This document shows positions 22,769-34,300 of a DNA stretch of 64,000 bases, one piece after another. The notes below the pieces were generated by a model. The model did no database searches, was not told the origin of the DNA, and saw only the letters and a program-made list of their open reading frames with translations. The position numbers were made by a program, and so were the translations under genes. The stretch is taken from the NCBI RefSeq assembly GCF_003710825.1, contig NZ_RHHQ01000003.1, forward strand, positions 267,418 through 331,417. Direction: 5' to 3'. This DNA comes from Brevibacillus fluminis (GTDB taxonomy: Bacteria; Bacillota; Bacilli; Brevibacillales; Brevibacillaceae). The stretch's first letter is position 1. Every line of letters begins with the position of its first letter.

Positions 22769-25597
22769 TTAGGAAGATAGTCTTTCCTTAGCATACTCCT
22801 CAAATATCTTGATAATCCCAGCTTCACCTGAACTACGCGGAAAGATTGGGTCAGTGCTTAGCTTATCTTTTATACCATACGTTAAAGCATGGGAGATACA
22901 TGCTGTAACTACGATTGACAAGTCAGACTGTCTTGCGTAAGCAGTTGTTTGATCGGTCGCTCGATCATGAGTACAAACGCGAACTTTTATGTCTTTATTT
23001 CTAAACATTATACGCTCGGCAGCACGCTGCGCGGCCTTTTCCCTGCACGAAAAAATCGTAACTGTCATTGCTGGTAACACTTTTAGGGGGTCGTCTTCAG
23101 AATCCGCATCTTGTTGCAGCCTTTCTTTTAAATGTTGAAGAATCGAATAATCCCCCACTATTACTTCTCCAAGCTTAAGGACAAAAGGAATCAACCATTC
23201 AGTATCCTCATCCAATTTATCATACAGTATGCCGAGCCACTTATCCCATACATGTTTTATCTCCAGACCGATAGTCCCATAATCGTAAAACAACTCCATG
23301 CAATCAAAGACAACAGGTAGTAATTTTGGGATCGGTTGAAAAGTCATCCAATCTCGTGTGTTCCTCCACTGTGTTTCTGTAGAATCTGGCTTTTTCTGCA
23401 GTAATCCGTCTATCAATCTTATTAAATGCTGTAAAGTAGCCTCATTTTTTCCACCAAAATGACGGATGGCATCTGCCAAATTCTCATAGAATTCAGTTTC
23501 CTCGTTTTCTGGAAAATTCGGATCATACGTCACATACTTGACAAATGGAGAAAGTGATCGGGACAGAATCCCTTTTTTTCCTGGTTCAGGTTCTTCAATT
23601 ATCCATTGCGTAATCCATTCATTGATTCGATGGATTGAAGTTGGTGTCCATTCTTCATAACCGTCCCCCACCCGCTCTATCCAATCTGCCAAAAACTGAT
23701 AGTCCTCCTGCGCATCGTATAAAATGCTATACCAGGTCTCCCATTGCTTAGGAATAAAACTGCTTTCAATATCTAACCATTCCTTCTCCGCAATAATCGC
23801 ACGCCCCGGCAAATGGCTTCTAATCTGATGGATAAGCCTTAAGCGAGACAATAAATCAGGACATGGACGTTCACCGGCTTTTTGTAGAAATGGGTATAAT
23901 GCTTTTAAAAAGTCAGGTGAGGCAAACTTCCTCCACCCCTCGAGCAAACTCCCAAACAATTGACTATACTCTGTTACGGAAAGGCCCAAATCCAGCAACA
24001 AATCTGACCACTCTACGGCTATCTTCATCTCATCTCGCATCCCATGCATACGGGACAAGAAAAAACGATGTATTTCAGAGTAAACAGCCTTTAATTCCAT
24101 TCTTGGCCACTCCGAATCGTTAACAAAATACCGAAGTAGGTAAGGTAAAATGGAATCTATTATATGACCATGTTCAGTCACATTATCATGCAAATTAGAA
24201 ATAAGTCGTTCCATCTCACTATGATTTGTTAGAAAGCCATCACGTGACCACTCCTCTGCTCCGCGCTTCGCAAATTCTACTGCTGCGCCTGGGTTAAGCT
24301 CAGAAATATGCTCAAACCATTCGTTCCAGTTTCCTGGCACAAAAGAAGTAGTGCTCGATCCAGACGCACTAAACAGACGCGGTGCCAAATATTCAAAACA
24401 AGTCCGAATATGTCTACTTGTTAAAATAGACGACCACTCATCTTCACTTATATGTGACACAGCATCCGATACTTTTTTGTCAATCGTCAAATCCTCTAAT
24501 TCAAATGCACATTTTAGCATCAATTGAATTTGCTCTTTTGATTTCGGAAGTTGAGAAACTACGTCAAAAGCATCATTAAATCTTCCCTGATCTGCAAGTA
24601 ATTTTGCATCTTCAATTGTGTACATAGTGGGTTCAGGCTTACTCCCCACTACATCCATCTCTGAGTCCGCCAGAAGTTGTAATAACGGTTGAACTGAAGT
24701 ACCTGCTCCAACCATTAATATCTCATCACGTAATACCGGTAGGGGGTCATTTAGGTCGACCGCACGTAACATAAAACTAATTAATGTATCAGGATGCGAT
24801 AAAGAACCACGAATACGGTAAAGCGAATGATACTGTGGCCAAACGATCTCAGAAAATATTTCCTTCATCTTTTCAGGTTGATTCTGATAATGCGTAAGAT
24901 GCACCTTAAATACTGCCCGAATTATTCCTTCTGTAATACGTGATGGACGTGGAGCCTTAAGTAAATCTTTCATCTGGGGATGTCCAAGTATCTCTCCCCA
25001 ACGCTCGAACCGGGTAAGCATATCAATACGCATAAACAGGATATTTCGAGGATCTATTAAATGGTGACGTTCTAGTGTGTCTATTTGAGTCTCAGCATTA
25101 TTAAAATCTCGTGCTTGTAAAGCTATTTCAAAATTTCGTAGCAGAGGGAATGGATTATCAGGAACCTGAGTACGTCGTTCTGGACGGCCCTCTAGTAGTC
25201 GAAATAATAAATTTATCTTTTCACCAATCTTCGTATCATTACCACGAAACGAAAAAAAAAGTCCCCCCGTGAATGAATTGACAACTGAATCAAATGGATG
25301 GGGTGCACCATTGGTGCGATATCCACCAAAATCGCTATAGGTAGGACCAATAAACGAACGCACCTGCTCTAGCAATTGAATGAACGATGTTTCGTCAAAC
25401 GCGATTGCAAACCACGTAAACGATTTATCATGTTCCATAAATGGTAGTATTGTTGGTTTTGGAACATTCCCATCAAGCCTGGATATATAGGGTAATAGCT
25501 TATTAAGACCCCCCGATTCCACTTGAGCCCAAGAAATCAGATTTGGGCTTGAAAAAAATTTTTCTAGAAACTGACGGGTTTCTGGTGAGAACATCAT
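22769..25597 (-). CDS. dpdD: DpdD, Dpd restriction component
   Basis: A 942-residue protein without a catalytic motif I can recognise, rich in helical repeats across the middle (for example NFEIALQARDFNNAETQIDT) and with an alpha/beta C-terminus (KVRVCTHDRATDQTTAYARQ, SDLSIVVTACISHALTYG). Identity rests on position: it is last in the overlapping E-F-G-H-I-J-K-D series and next to dpdK. In Salmonella Montevideo dpdD is among the genes linked to the restriction-like effect. ATG 25597 overlaps the dpdK stop (ATGA) after AGAGGA; earlier in-frame starts are less likely. Confidence 0.72.
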   Translation of the reverse strand: MMFSPETRQFLEKFFSSPNLISWAQVESGGLNKLLPYISRLDGNVPKPTILPFMEHDKSFTWFAIAFDETSFIQLLEQVRSFIGPTYSDFGGYRTNGAPHPFDSVVNSFTGGLFFSFRGNDTKIGEKINLLFRLLEGRPERRTQVPDNPFPLLRNFEIALQARDFNNAETQIDTLERHHLIDPRNILFMRIDMLTRFERWGEILGHPQMKDLLKAPRPSRITEGIIRAVFKVHLTHYQNQPEKMKEIFSEIVWPQYHSLYRIRGSLSHPDTLISFMLRAVDLNDPLPVLRDEILMVGAGTSVQPLLQLLADSEMDVVGSKPEPTMYTIEDAKLLADQGRFNDAFDVVSQLPKSKEQIQLMLKCAFELEDLTIDKKVSDAVSHISEDEWSSILTSRHIRTCFEYLAPRLFSASGSSTTSFVPGNWNEWFEHISELNPGAAVEFAKRGAEEWSRDGFLTNHSEMERLISNLHDNVTEHGHIIDSILPYLLRYFVNDSEWPRMELKAVYSEIHRFFLSRMHGMRDEMKIAVEWSDLLLDLGLSVTEYSQLFGSLLEGWRKFASPDFLKALYPFLQKAGERPCPDLLSRLRLIHQIRSHLPGRAIIAEKEWLDIESSFIPKQWETWYSILYDAQEDYQFLADWIERVGDGYEEWTPTSIHRINEWITQWIIEEPEPGKKGILSRSLSPFVKYVTYDPNFPENEETEFYENLADAIRHFGGKNEATLQHLIRLIDGLLQKKPDSTETQWRNTRDWMTFQPIPKLLPVVFDCMELFYDYGTIGLEIKHVWDKWLGILYDKLDEDTEWLIPFVLKLGEVIVGDYSILQHLKERLQQDADSEDDPLKVLPAMTVTIFSCREKAAQRAAERIMFRNKDIKVRVCTHDRATDQTTAYARQSDLSIVVTACISHALTYGIKDKLSTDPIFPRSSGEAGIIKIFEEYAKERLSS

Positions 25598-26106
25598 TCC
25601 TCTCCCCTCCCCCACCCGCGGCTCCACACAATTCGGTTCTCCGAAACAGCCGATGGATCCGATGTATATTGAATGAATTCATCTAGCGTAGTAATTCCGT
25701 TAAATGTAAAATTCATAGAGCCACTTAAAAAAAAGTTATCGCCAAGTAATCCTTTTCGATGGAGGACAGCATTATACCGAAACGTTTCGAAGGGTTTCGA
25801 TGTTTTCTGTTTGATAGCCTTCACAAAATTCTCGTTATACTCCAACTTTCGTGTTTCCAAATAAAATTCTGTCCCTCTCTCAATGAGATTCGCAATAACA
25901 TCTGTAAATGTAATGTCCCTTCTTGCCCATTGTGGCTCTAATATCATAAACTCATTAGAACGGTTACGGATGACAGTAATATCGGAGACCCAAGGAGATG
26001 CTAAAAAAAGTCGACGGCTCGGTCGAATTAACTCGGCGGTAAATACGCTTTGGAGTAAGTCAGGTATTTCCCTGGAAGCTGCATTTGAGTAAATATATCG
26101 CGTCAT
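25594..26106 (-). CDS. dpdK: DpdK, phospholipase D-like nuclease
   Basis: A 170-residue PLD-superfamily protein with one HKD-type motif: His and Lys in LHRKGLLGDNFFLSGSMNF, including the following Asp and GS-N positions (about residues 113-131). One motif per chain implies a dimer, as in single-motif PLD nucleases. It probably cuts DNA. It overlaps both neighbours by four bases (dpdJ upstream, dpdD downstream). DpdK in known Dpd loci is described as PLD-like and is tied to restriction. Confidence 0.88.
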   Translation of the reverse strand: MTRYIYSNAASREIPDLLQSVFTAELIRPSRRLFLASPWVSDITVIRNRSNEFMILEPQWARRDITFTDVIANLIERGTEFYLETRKLEYNENFVKAIKQKTSKPFETFRYNAVLHRKGLLGDNFFLSGSMNFTFNGITTLDEFIQYTSDPSAVSENRIVWSRGWGRGEE

Positions 26107-29100
26107 TGCAGGGCCTCCCGGATTTCAAAATTTACTACGTAATAACCACTTTCTCTTGCTATACCTTCAACACGGGGATACACATGCAAAAACCCCAGAT
26201 CCAGTGGTGCATCAGTCAAACCTACAATGATGTCACTCATCTCAAGTTTCTGTTCAAGTGGAACCAAAAGCTGAACCATGCCATGTGTAATAAGCATATC
26301 AATCATGCGCTCTTTCCATTGCGATTCGGTATAGGAAACACGATAATGAAGTTGCATTACATCAAGAACTAGCTCACGGTCTGTGGGCAAGCGGTTCGCG
26401 AATGGATTATACGACTCCAGTACTCTGCGCCGAATTTGTGATCCTCGCGGCCAAATCATTCCATATATTACATTAAAACGCCAGTTTACATCCTCAAGAG
26501 CTCGAACATCAATATGCTGGAGTGCCCTACTGAAATCAGATGAAATACTTTCATTAGCACTGTAAACGTAAGCGAACACACGTGCATCCATTTCGATTCC
26601 TAGACGATTTTCCTCACAATTCCATGCCCTTAGCAACTCAAGAAGAAATTGGTCTGTTTCAGGATTACTTCCTGGGCGAAGCAATCGGTTGAACAATCCG
26701 TTCATTACCGGCATTGTTGCAAGTATTCCGAGATCCTGCATCTGTCTTTTCAATTGTTCTATCGATTCATTAGTTTCTTGATATCCGTTCGCATCCCGGA
26801 AACACTTGACCTTGTCACGTAATACTGAATTATTTTGAATCTCCTCAAGGATTCGGGACAACTCACTATGAACAATCTCTGAGTCAGATGGTGCCAGAGC
26901 ACTTTCGATCAACCGGAAAAAGCGGCGTGGGTCCTGTTGATATCCGTATGCAATTTCCTCAATGATTCCACTACCACCTTCAATGGTTTCAGTAATCCAT
27001 ATCTCGTCGGATGCATCCCTCCATAAACCATCTTGTTGTTTACGACTACCGCCTCCTATATCAAGCAAAAGGTCTCCATTTCGATGTGATCCAGCCATTT
27101 CGATACATGCCTGTAGTAGAGCCTCCCCGAGAGTCGTTACCCATCTTTGGCGAGCCCAATTTTGCCAATACTCGTCATTATCTTCCCACAACGTCACTGC
27201 TAAAAGTTTTAATCGTTCTGCAACCACTGGCATATCAAACAAACTCATCAATTTTAAATGAGTACGTTGATATTGTTCCTCTTCTTCGAACTCAGTTTCT
27301 TCTTCTCTGGCCAGCACTTGAAAAACCACATTCATTACTTGGTTCATAACGTCAGGAAAAGATCTTCTTGCATGAATCTCCTCGCATGATTCTTCAAGAG
27401 TGCAATGATTTACCAACGCAGTGTGCAAAAGGGCTGATAAATATATTTCCGCCATTCTCTCCAGTACAAATGCATTCCCAAACTCAGTTAATACTTCATC
27501 GTTCATGACAAGATGCTGAAAGTACAGAGACCGGAACGAACGCACTTTAGCTCGATTTGAATCAGAAGATGAAACAACATTCTCAGGAATGTTGTGCAAT
27601 AAAAATCGTATGCCATCCACTTGTTGAGTAAAGCCAATTCCTGCCGGCCTTTTCTGTTCAATAGTGAACCTGATGGACATCTCCGTTGGTTCAGATTGAT
27701 TCGTCATCCGTATCGATGCTTCCGAACCGACTGCAAACCGTCTAATCGTAACTGCACTATACGTGTCGTGGGTGAAGAAACGAATCCCTGCAATTACCGA
27801 TGACCATCTCGTACCTTTGGGAATATCCATTTCTCTACCGTACGCTTTTCCTTCTATAAGTCCTTCAGACGACGGAAACAGTTGACTTTTCCAAAGAAGG
27901 CGGGCGTTCGATTTTGTATCTACCATCCGTTCTGATTGCTTAGGTCGAATTTTAAAGGGTCTAATAACCGGTAATTGAATCAGCGTTTCTTGATCATAGA
28001 ATTCAAACATCCCAAGTTGGCGATAATCCCCAGGTTCACAAAAATCCGATATGGGTAACTCTTGAAATTTCTCTGTTTTTTGTAACGATACAGGTGAAAT
28101 CCAGTGGCTTTCTGCTCCATGCGCCACTCCAAATCGTCTAGACACTCTACCTGGTGCGAAAGTATTGAGTGCTTGGAGGATGTCCATCGGTTCTTCCGGT
28201 CTCTTCGCTTCCTGGGTAGACGGTAACACTATCATTACTTCAGGAAGACTCAACTCACTAAATAGAGTTGAAGGTACAAACTCTGGTAGTGGATGATTCT
28301 TTGTATGCATTTCTTTTGCATTTCCATCATTCGAATCCCAGTTCATCTGCAGGCGCCTCATCAACGTCGGTAATACTTCTAGCATGAGAGACCGTGGTGG
28401 ATCCCACATTAAGGCATGCAAATTCTCTAGAGAACATTTGAGAGCCATTTTCAAATACGTCTCCATCCGAGAGCGGAAAGTTGATTCTTCGAGCACGCGT
28501 TTAATCAATTTTACAACTTCTTCTCGCTGTCCCAAGTTTTCATCGTTAGGCTGTGCAAACATGTACCAGAGACTACCTGCATTAAACCGTTGCTCCTTTA
28601 ACTCATATGAAGCCCAGTCCATAAAGGCGAATACCGCTTGAATTCGTAGAACATATCGGTTCATGATCGGTAATGCCTGACGCTCAAGGACCGGTTGAAA
28701 CAACGTATCGTAGCTTTGGTACATGAATCGATCCCTTCCATAATCAGACAATACCGTGACCATCCAAGGCCTCATCTGGGGATCTCGCCCTGCACGTCCT
28801 TTACGTTGTAAAAATGCAGCGAGATCTCTTGGTGCTTTGTGCTGAATGACAGCTCCTACTGCCTTATCGTTAAATCCAACTTCAAGCGATGGCGACGATA
28901 CAATAACATCTGCTTTGGTATCAACCCCAGCGTCTTGTGAACTTGTTCGCCCGATATGTAGTGGTTGGCTAAGATTGTGACCTATATTCTCCGGAAATAA
29001 CCATGATTGGCCATGCAACATTCGTTTAGGTGCATCACTAGTATAATGGCTCCTCAATGCGGCTAACGGTTCTCGGTCTAATAATTTTGCAAGAGTTTTG

Positions 29101-30638
29101 TTATTTCTCCCCTCAGCATCTAGAAGGGTATGAAACATTCGGTTTGTAACGTCAAGATCATCCGTAAAGAGAAATAACTTCGAACCATAAGTGTTAACTT
29201 TCTCATTCCCTGTTGTATGAGATACATCTAACATACGACGTAGCAACATCGCAGCCTGTATAGTGGTTGATAAGAGAGACGTTCCCGAAGCCGGATCTCC
29301 ACGAAGTATAAGCTGATATTCTTTTCCTTTCGGTTCCATTCTACCGGACGCTGCATCTATTTCTGTTACTTCTGAGCGAGATAGACCTGTCAATTGACTG
29401 AAAAAATCCCCAGCATCTCGCAATGTCGCGGACAACCCTGTGAACTGGAGAGGCGTATCACCAAGTGCATGACGCCATCTTCTAAGAAGTAAAGCGACCT
29501 GAGCCCCATGTGTTCCTGTATAAGTGTGAGCCTCATCAATTAGAACAATACGAGGCGGATTTTGCGTACGTAGACCAATTAATGATCCATAATTGTGGTC
29601 GCTCATATAGCGATTCATCATTTCCGTTGTGGCAAACATGATATCTGGCGGATTTTTACGCATTGATGTACGAGTTAACGGCATTACATCTCCTTCGATG
29701 GAAGTGCCACACCCTCTCTTGGTACATACTAGGCGTTCAATCCCTTTTTCCAGATCAGTGGAAGGCCATACCAATTCTGATTTACAATCCAAACATTTTA
29801 AGAATGGGCAGACGTAGCCGTGTGAACCCTTTTTCCAGCTTTCTTTTGCTTTATCTTTGTTACTAGGTATATCACCGAACAAAGCCCCGATGGAAATCGA
29901 GCGCTCTAGATTGGATGCTGAATTTAACGCACGCACTTCATAAAGTGTGTCCATGAACTGATCTTTCAACAGTTCGTTGCGTGGATACAAAGCCACAACT
30001 TTAATCCAACGATTACTATCAATTCGAGAAGCAACCCATGTCAAAGCTGGTAGATAAAACGCTAATGTCTTCCCAGTACCTGTTCCAGCAGTAACAATGA
30101 ATCCTCGAGATTTCTCATCTTGGAGTTCCTGAAACATTCGCAAAGTTGCATCCCGCTGAAATTCGGAAAGGCGGAAAGCTTCTCCTTTTCCCTCTATAAA
30201 AATTCTAAGCGAATCTAGTTCGAATGTCTCTAGAATACTTTCCGCCTCTTGGAAAAGGGATTGTCCATCAATAAATCTCTGCGGATAGATACGAGTACGT
30301 TGGTGAAAACGGAAATCCGATACAAGTGTAGGAGAAGCCTGCCAATTCTTTGATGGAAACCATTGACGTAATCGTGCCATAAGTCGAACAGTTTCTGCCA
30401 TTCGAGTCCGCCACACCTCTTCGCCCTTAACAGGAAGTGCCGCGATCATCCACTGTTCCATTAACCCATTTTTTAATTCCTCAGCAGACATATCCACTAT
30501 GTTGTGCCGCTCAACAAAATCAGTGGCTAGTTGATCTAACTCTTCATTAGTAAATGAACCTTCGACATACCCCCATGACAAGTATTTAGCTTCGATTTCT
30601 TCAAGTTCATTTAGGAAAAGTTGTCTCCAGTCTATCAA
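26103..30638 (-). CDS. dpdJ: DpdJ, DEAD/DEAH helicase with MZB/DUF1998-type end
   Basis: A 1511-residue superfamily 2 helicase. Walker A AGTGTGKT is at 184-191; a cysteine-rich insert (Cys277, 282, 285, 305, 310) likely binds zinc; DEAH is at 368-371; SAT lies in LSATLRDAG; motif VI is FLQRKGRAGRDPQMR. The C-terminal ITETIEGGSGIIEEIAYGY resembles the MZB domain of DUF1998 helicases. It matches DpdJ of Dpd clusters. A TTG start at 30638 has GAGGG six bases upstream. It probably moves along DNA and feeds the nuclease DpdK, whose start overlaps its stop. Confidence 0.9.
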   Translation of the reverse strand: MIDWRQLFLNELEEIEAKYLSWGYVEGSFTNEELDQLATDFVERHNIVDMSAEELKNGLMEQWMIAALPVKGEEVWRTRMAETVRLMARLRQWFPSKNWQASPTLVSDFRFHQRTRIYPQRFIDGQSLFQEAESILETFELDSLRIFIEGKGEAFRLSEFQRDATLRMFQELQDEKSRGFIVTAGTGTGKTLAFYLPALTWVASRIDSNRWIKVVALYPRNELLKDQFMDTLYEVRALNSASNLERSISIGALFGDIPSNKDKAKESWKKGSHGYVCPFLKCLDCKSELVWPSTDLEKGIERLVCTKRGCGTSIEGDVMPLTRTSMRKNPPDIMFATTEMMNRYMSDHNYGSLIGLRTQNPPRIVLIDEAHTYTGTHGAQVALLLRRWRHALGDTPLQFTGLSATLRDAGDFFSQLTGLSRSEVTEIDAASGRMEPKGKEYQLILRGDPASGTSLLSTTIQAAMLLRRMLDVSHTTGNEKVNTYGSKLFLFTDDLDVTNRMFHTLLDAEGRNNKTLAKLLDREPLAALRSHYTSDAPKRMLHGQSWLFPENIGHNLSQPLHIGRTSSQDAGVDTKADVIVSSPSLEVGFNDKAVGAVIQHKAPRDLAAFLQRKGRAGRDPQMRPWMVTVLSDYGRDRFMYQSYDTLFQPVLERQALPIMNRYVLRIQAVFAFMDWASYELKEQRFNAGSLWYMFAQPNDENLGQREEVVKLIKRVLEESTFRSRMETYLKMALKCSLENLHALMWDPPRSLMLEVLPTLMRRLQMNWDSNDGNAKEMHTKNHPLPEFVPSTLFSELSLPEVMIVLPSTQEAKRPEEPMDILQALNTFAPGRVSRRFGVAHGAESHWISPVSLQKTEKFQELPISDFCEPGDYRQLGMFEFYDQETLIQLPVIRPFKIRPKQSERMVDTKSNARLLWKSQLFPSSEGLIEGKAYGREMDIPKGTRWSSVIAGIRFFTHDTYSAVTIRRFAVGSEASIRMTNQSEPTEMSIRFTIEQKRPAGIGFTQQVDGIRFLLHNIPENVVSSSDSNRAKVRSFRSLYFQHLVMNDEVLTEFGNAFVLERMAEIYLSALLHTALVNHCTLEESCEEIHARRSFPDVMNQVMNVVFQVLAREEETEFEEEEQYQRTHLKLMSLFDMPVVAERLKLLAVTLWEDNDEYWQNWARQRWVTTLGEALLQACIEMAGSHRNGDLLLDIGGGSRKQQDGLWRDASDEIWITETIEGGSGIIEEIAYGYQQDPRRFFRLIESALAPSDSEIVHSELSRILEEIQNNSVLRDKVKCFRDANGYQETNESIEQLKRQMQDLGILATMPVMNGLFNRLLRPGSNPETDQFLLELLRAWNCEENRLGIEMDARVFAYVYSANESISSDFSRALQHIDVRALEDVNWRFNVIYGMIWPRGSQIRRRVLESYNPFANRLPTDRELVLDVMQLHYRVSYTESQWKERMIDMLITHGMVQLLVPLEQKLEMSDIIVGLTDAPLDLGFLHVYPRVEGIARESGYYVVNFEIREALQ

Positions 30639-30653
30639 TGTATTCCCTCTTTT

Positions 30654-31358
30654 CTAAATACGAATCGTACAATGATTGGTAATCCCATGATCTTCTAACC
30701 ATGTAATTACTTCAGGAGTTAAAAGGTGTATTGGTGCCCCCACTGAACTTCCAGCAAGTTTAAGAAAGTCCAGTACTTCTTTTGGCACATTCCCTTGCCC
30801 GAACTTCATCCAAATTTGATGTATATCAGCGGATCGATCTTGCAGTTTTTTTATATCACTGTCATTCAATGGCAGACAAGAAGCGATTGTATGAATCGCC
30901 TGTAAATGATGCTCCATTTTTTCTATATCGGCGCGAAAGCTAGAAATCTTTCTGAATATCAATAACGTTTCCTGATTGATCTGTGGTAATAAACTGTTAA
31001 CGTATGTCTTCCAAGCATCTAATAAAGCCTTTTTAACTGTAGTGCTTGCAGATTTCAACGATCTTACAAAAGATGGGATATCAGACGATTCCAAGATCCA
31101 TTCAGGCTGTTGCTCAATATTTTTGCGGTATACTTCTGCCATGTTCGATACGTTGTTTATTACGTTAGTAAAATCAGGGCATGCAATATCGATATTACGC
31201 ATTGTATTCATACTCAAAGTAACTTCAGCAAGCCCTTCAAGTGCTTCTTTTAATTGTTGCTTGCGAGTAGTGAATTGAAGAAGTAGGTCTTTTTCCCTCT
31301 CCAACTTTTCCTTTTGTTCAACCAACTCGACTAACCTGGACGCTTTAACTGCTAGCAT
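30654..31358 (-). CDS. dpdI: DpdI, coiled-coil component
   Basis: A 234-residue protein with an N-terminal coiled coil (LVELVEQKEKLEREKDLLLQ, then KQQLKEALEGLAEV) and a helical remainder. No catalytic motif is visible. The name comes from its place between dpdH and dpdJ in a conserved gene order. It overlaps dpdH by seven bases, so it is translationally coupled and may bridge the ATPase and the helicase. Confidence 0.72.
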   Translation of the reverse strand: MLAVKASRLVELVEQKEKLEREKDLLLQFTTRKQQLKEALEGLAEVTLSMNTMRNIDIACPDFTNVINNVSNMAEVYRKNIEQQPEWILESSDIPSFVRSLKSASTTVKKALLDAWKTYVNSLLPQINQETLLIFRKISSFRADIEKMEHHLQAIHTIASCLPLNDSDIKKLQDRSADIHQIWMKFGQGNVPKEVLDFLKLAGSSVGAPIHLLTPEVITWLEDHGITNHCTIRI

Positions 31359-34300
31359 GTGGTCCCTCCCTTCCGGATTGAATCAAAGCAGGCTGTGATC
31401 AATTTTAGATGATCATTAATCTCCACTTTAACTTTTTCTAATTCCATTACCGCTTCATTATTCTGAAGCTCATTCAAGTCTCTTTCAATTTTCGACGTCG
31501 ATTCGTCCAAGAACTTTTCTAAAATCTTTACGTGGTTCTCAACTTCTGTCATTTGCGCGACTGGAAGTTGACCTAGCCCAATTACTAATTCAAGTGGTGT
31601 GTTTCCCTCCATAGCGTTTAACTTCTTAACGAACTGATCTATTGGTCTACTTTCTAACCCAGTTATTGCAGCTTCTATTTTGGGCCCTTCCCCGCGTAAA
31701 GAGGCGGTGGAAATAGCGCTTTTATATGCCTGTTTGACTTGGTTGGCGACTTTCTTGCCGTTGAACTTATCACCAAGTACTTCCCTGATGCGCACAACCC
31801 ACTCTTTCTTATCTTGATGTTCCGTTTCAATTGCCTTAAGTAGGGATTTTTGGAGTAACTCTGAACATCTTACCAATCGATCAAATGCATTTACTCGATC
31901 TGTAGGAGGAGTAGTTAGATTTTCTAAAGAAAGTGTAGCAAGTTGGTTTATTATTTTTGACGAGTCAATGACTCTTACACGCCCAGTATCACCCTTTTTA
32001 ATCGCAAGTCGAGAAAGGGCAAATTTTGAGATTTCCTCTCGATGCTGGAGAAGCGTACGTAGTACTTTATCCCATTCACTTGTTCGTATTCCATCCTGTT
32101 GAGTGATCGGGTCAAACATAGATGAAATTAGATTTTCTGATGAGTTGTTACTTACAATCCCACTCATCGCTGCAGTAACAACAAGTACTTCCGTTGCTAT
32201 TGGGAGCGGGTTCCACGGGCCATCGTCTAACGGTATCTCCCGAAATTGTGCAAGGACTGTTTCGCTCCATTTATTTAAATAACGTGCCACAAATCGAAGA
32301 TACTCAGCTCCTTGCCGAAACTCCCAATGCTTAAAATGACTGAAGTAAATTAATCCCTGTAACACAAGGGCCGTATCTTTCCATTCAGACTCTTTCTGAG
32401 GTAAGTGTAATAATATGGGACCTGTCCCCATTTGGGTCGACTGTGAAGTAAAATTAATACTTTTCTTACTCCATAATCCGGAATCTTGGAACCATTTGTG
32501 ATTAATCCTTTCAATATCCCATTGAATGTAATCATTTAAGGAATCGAAAACGAGTTCGCGTAGTTCCTGAGTAAGATTTTGACTTAATTTTCCTTCATTA
32601 ACCCACTCGTCAATGGTTCTAATTTTCTGTTCGACATTTTGGGGCAATTGATTCAATGATGATTTGGGTGGATTTACAGAACTAAGTGTAGAAGTGGTGT
32701 CCGCTCCCTTAACCTGATCCTTTACAGACAGATCATTGAGACCGTGATTATTTGTTGGATCTGTAGGATCCTTCGTTGCTTCTGAGATTAAATTGGGCTC
32801 AACTTTTTCTACTTCCTTTTGTACATTTTCTCTAATATTTAATAGAGGCAGTTTGAAACTCTCATGAACAAACGGGTGCAAGTTAGTAACTTCGTATTCG
32901 TTAGTCCATAACTCAATAAGAGTATGACGCCGATCATAATCCACTGGATCTTTGCGTTCGATTTCATTTTTCGCCATCGTAGATAATCGGTTCACAGTCT
33001 TTCCACCAAAATGATCAAATAAGGCAGTTGAAGGGAAGGTACCTTCTTTTATAGATTCTGCATAATTCTCAGTGATATAACGGAGTACCTTGCTAATCAT
33101 CAGTCGCGGATTAAAATTCTCCTCTTTTGTACTCCGTTTGTACATTGTATGAATGGAAGCATCATTAAAAGGATATAAACCAATCCCATCGATCTGACCA
33201 AAAGCTTCATGACATTGGTGAATCATTGGACATTCTAGTTCTACACATGCAGATCGGAGTGGTTTTCCGATTCCCTCCTCATCAAACCATTGTTTAATTC
33301 GATCTTCGGGCATACGCAATACATTTAAATATCTAGCAGCAAATCGTTCTACGTCCCCTGATTTAAGCAATTCTTCGTCGACATCAAGGATTACACGAAA
33401 GTCAGTTCGGGTAAGTACGGTATCCTCGAATCGTTGAAAATAACCTGTTGTACAACCGAGCGCTACTCGCATGTCACATAGTTGCTCTTCCCCATCGTTG
33501 TCTGCCTGTTTATAGATCAATGCATCAAGTAGTTGATAGTCGATCCCTTGTAGCACAGTAAAGTCTTCAATGAGTAATACAAGTTCGATATTTTTACGTG
33601 CCAGTGCTGCTCGAACCTGTTTCATTAATTTGATAAGATCGGTACTTGATAGATTGAGCATAGCTGAAATTGCTGAATCAAGATTAAGATTTAACCATTC
33701 AACCGCCTTCTGCTGCAACTCGTAGTCCCCGACCAGATCTGCGTATATACTTTTTGCGTCTTGGCTAGCTTTATCAATAAACGTTATATTCAAGGGCAGG
33801 TCTTGGATAGAAAATTCCCTACGCTCATTTAGTCGCCCACCGTTTCCCCCTATAATATGGGAAGCCAATTGATGAATAACCCCCCCCTCCTTGAGCCACT
33901 CCTGAAAGAGAGCAGGATCTCGGAATAAGTGTGGTAGGTTTTCCATCAAGTGAAGTTCCAAATCGTCCAATCTCTCAATGGAATGATTCCCGTTAGGTCC
34001 AATTGCAAGAGTAATGTTATTTAATAGCATCTCTTTTGCCTGACCGAACGATACATTTCCTGTTGATTGACGAACTCTTTGTCTAAAATCTTCAAATTCA
34101 GGTTCCTCAAGGTCCTTGAGAATCATCAAAATGATATCCTTCAAATTGGTAAGCCTCGGAATGAGCAAAACCTTCCTACCCTCTTTGGGAATTTGCGCAT
34201 CAAGCCATCTGACTAAATGAGACTTTCCAGTTCCTGATTCTCCAAGTATGGGCACGAAAATATATTCTTTTTTAGTGATGAAATCTTGTAGAAACTCTAC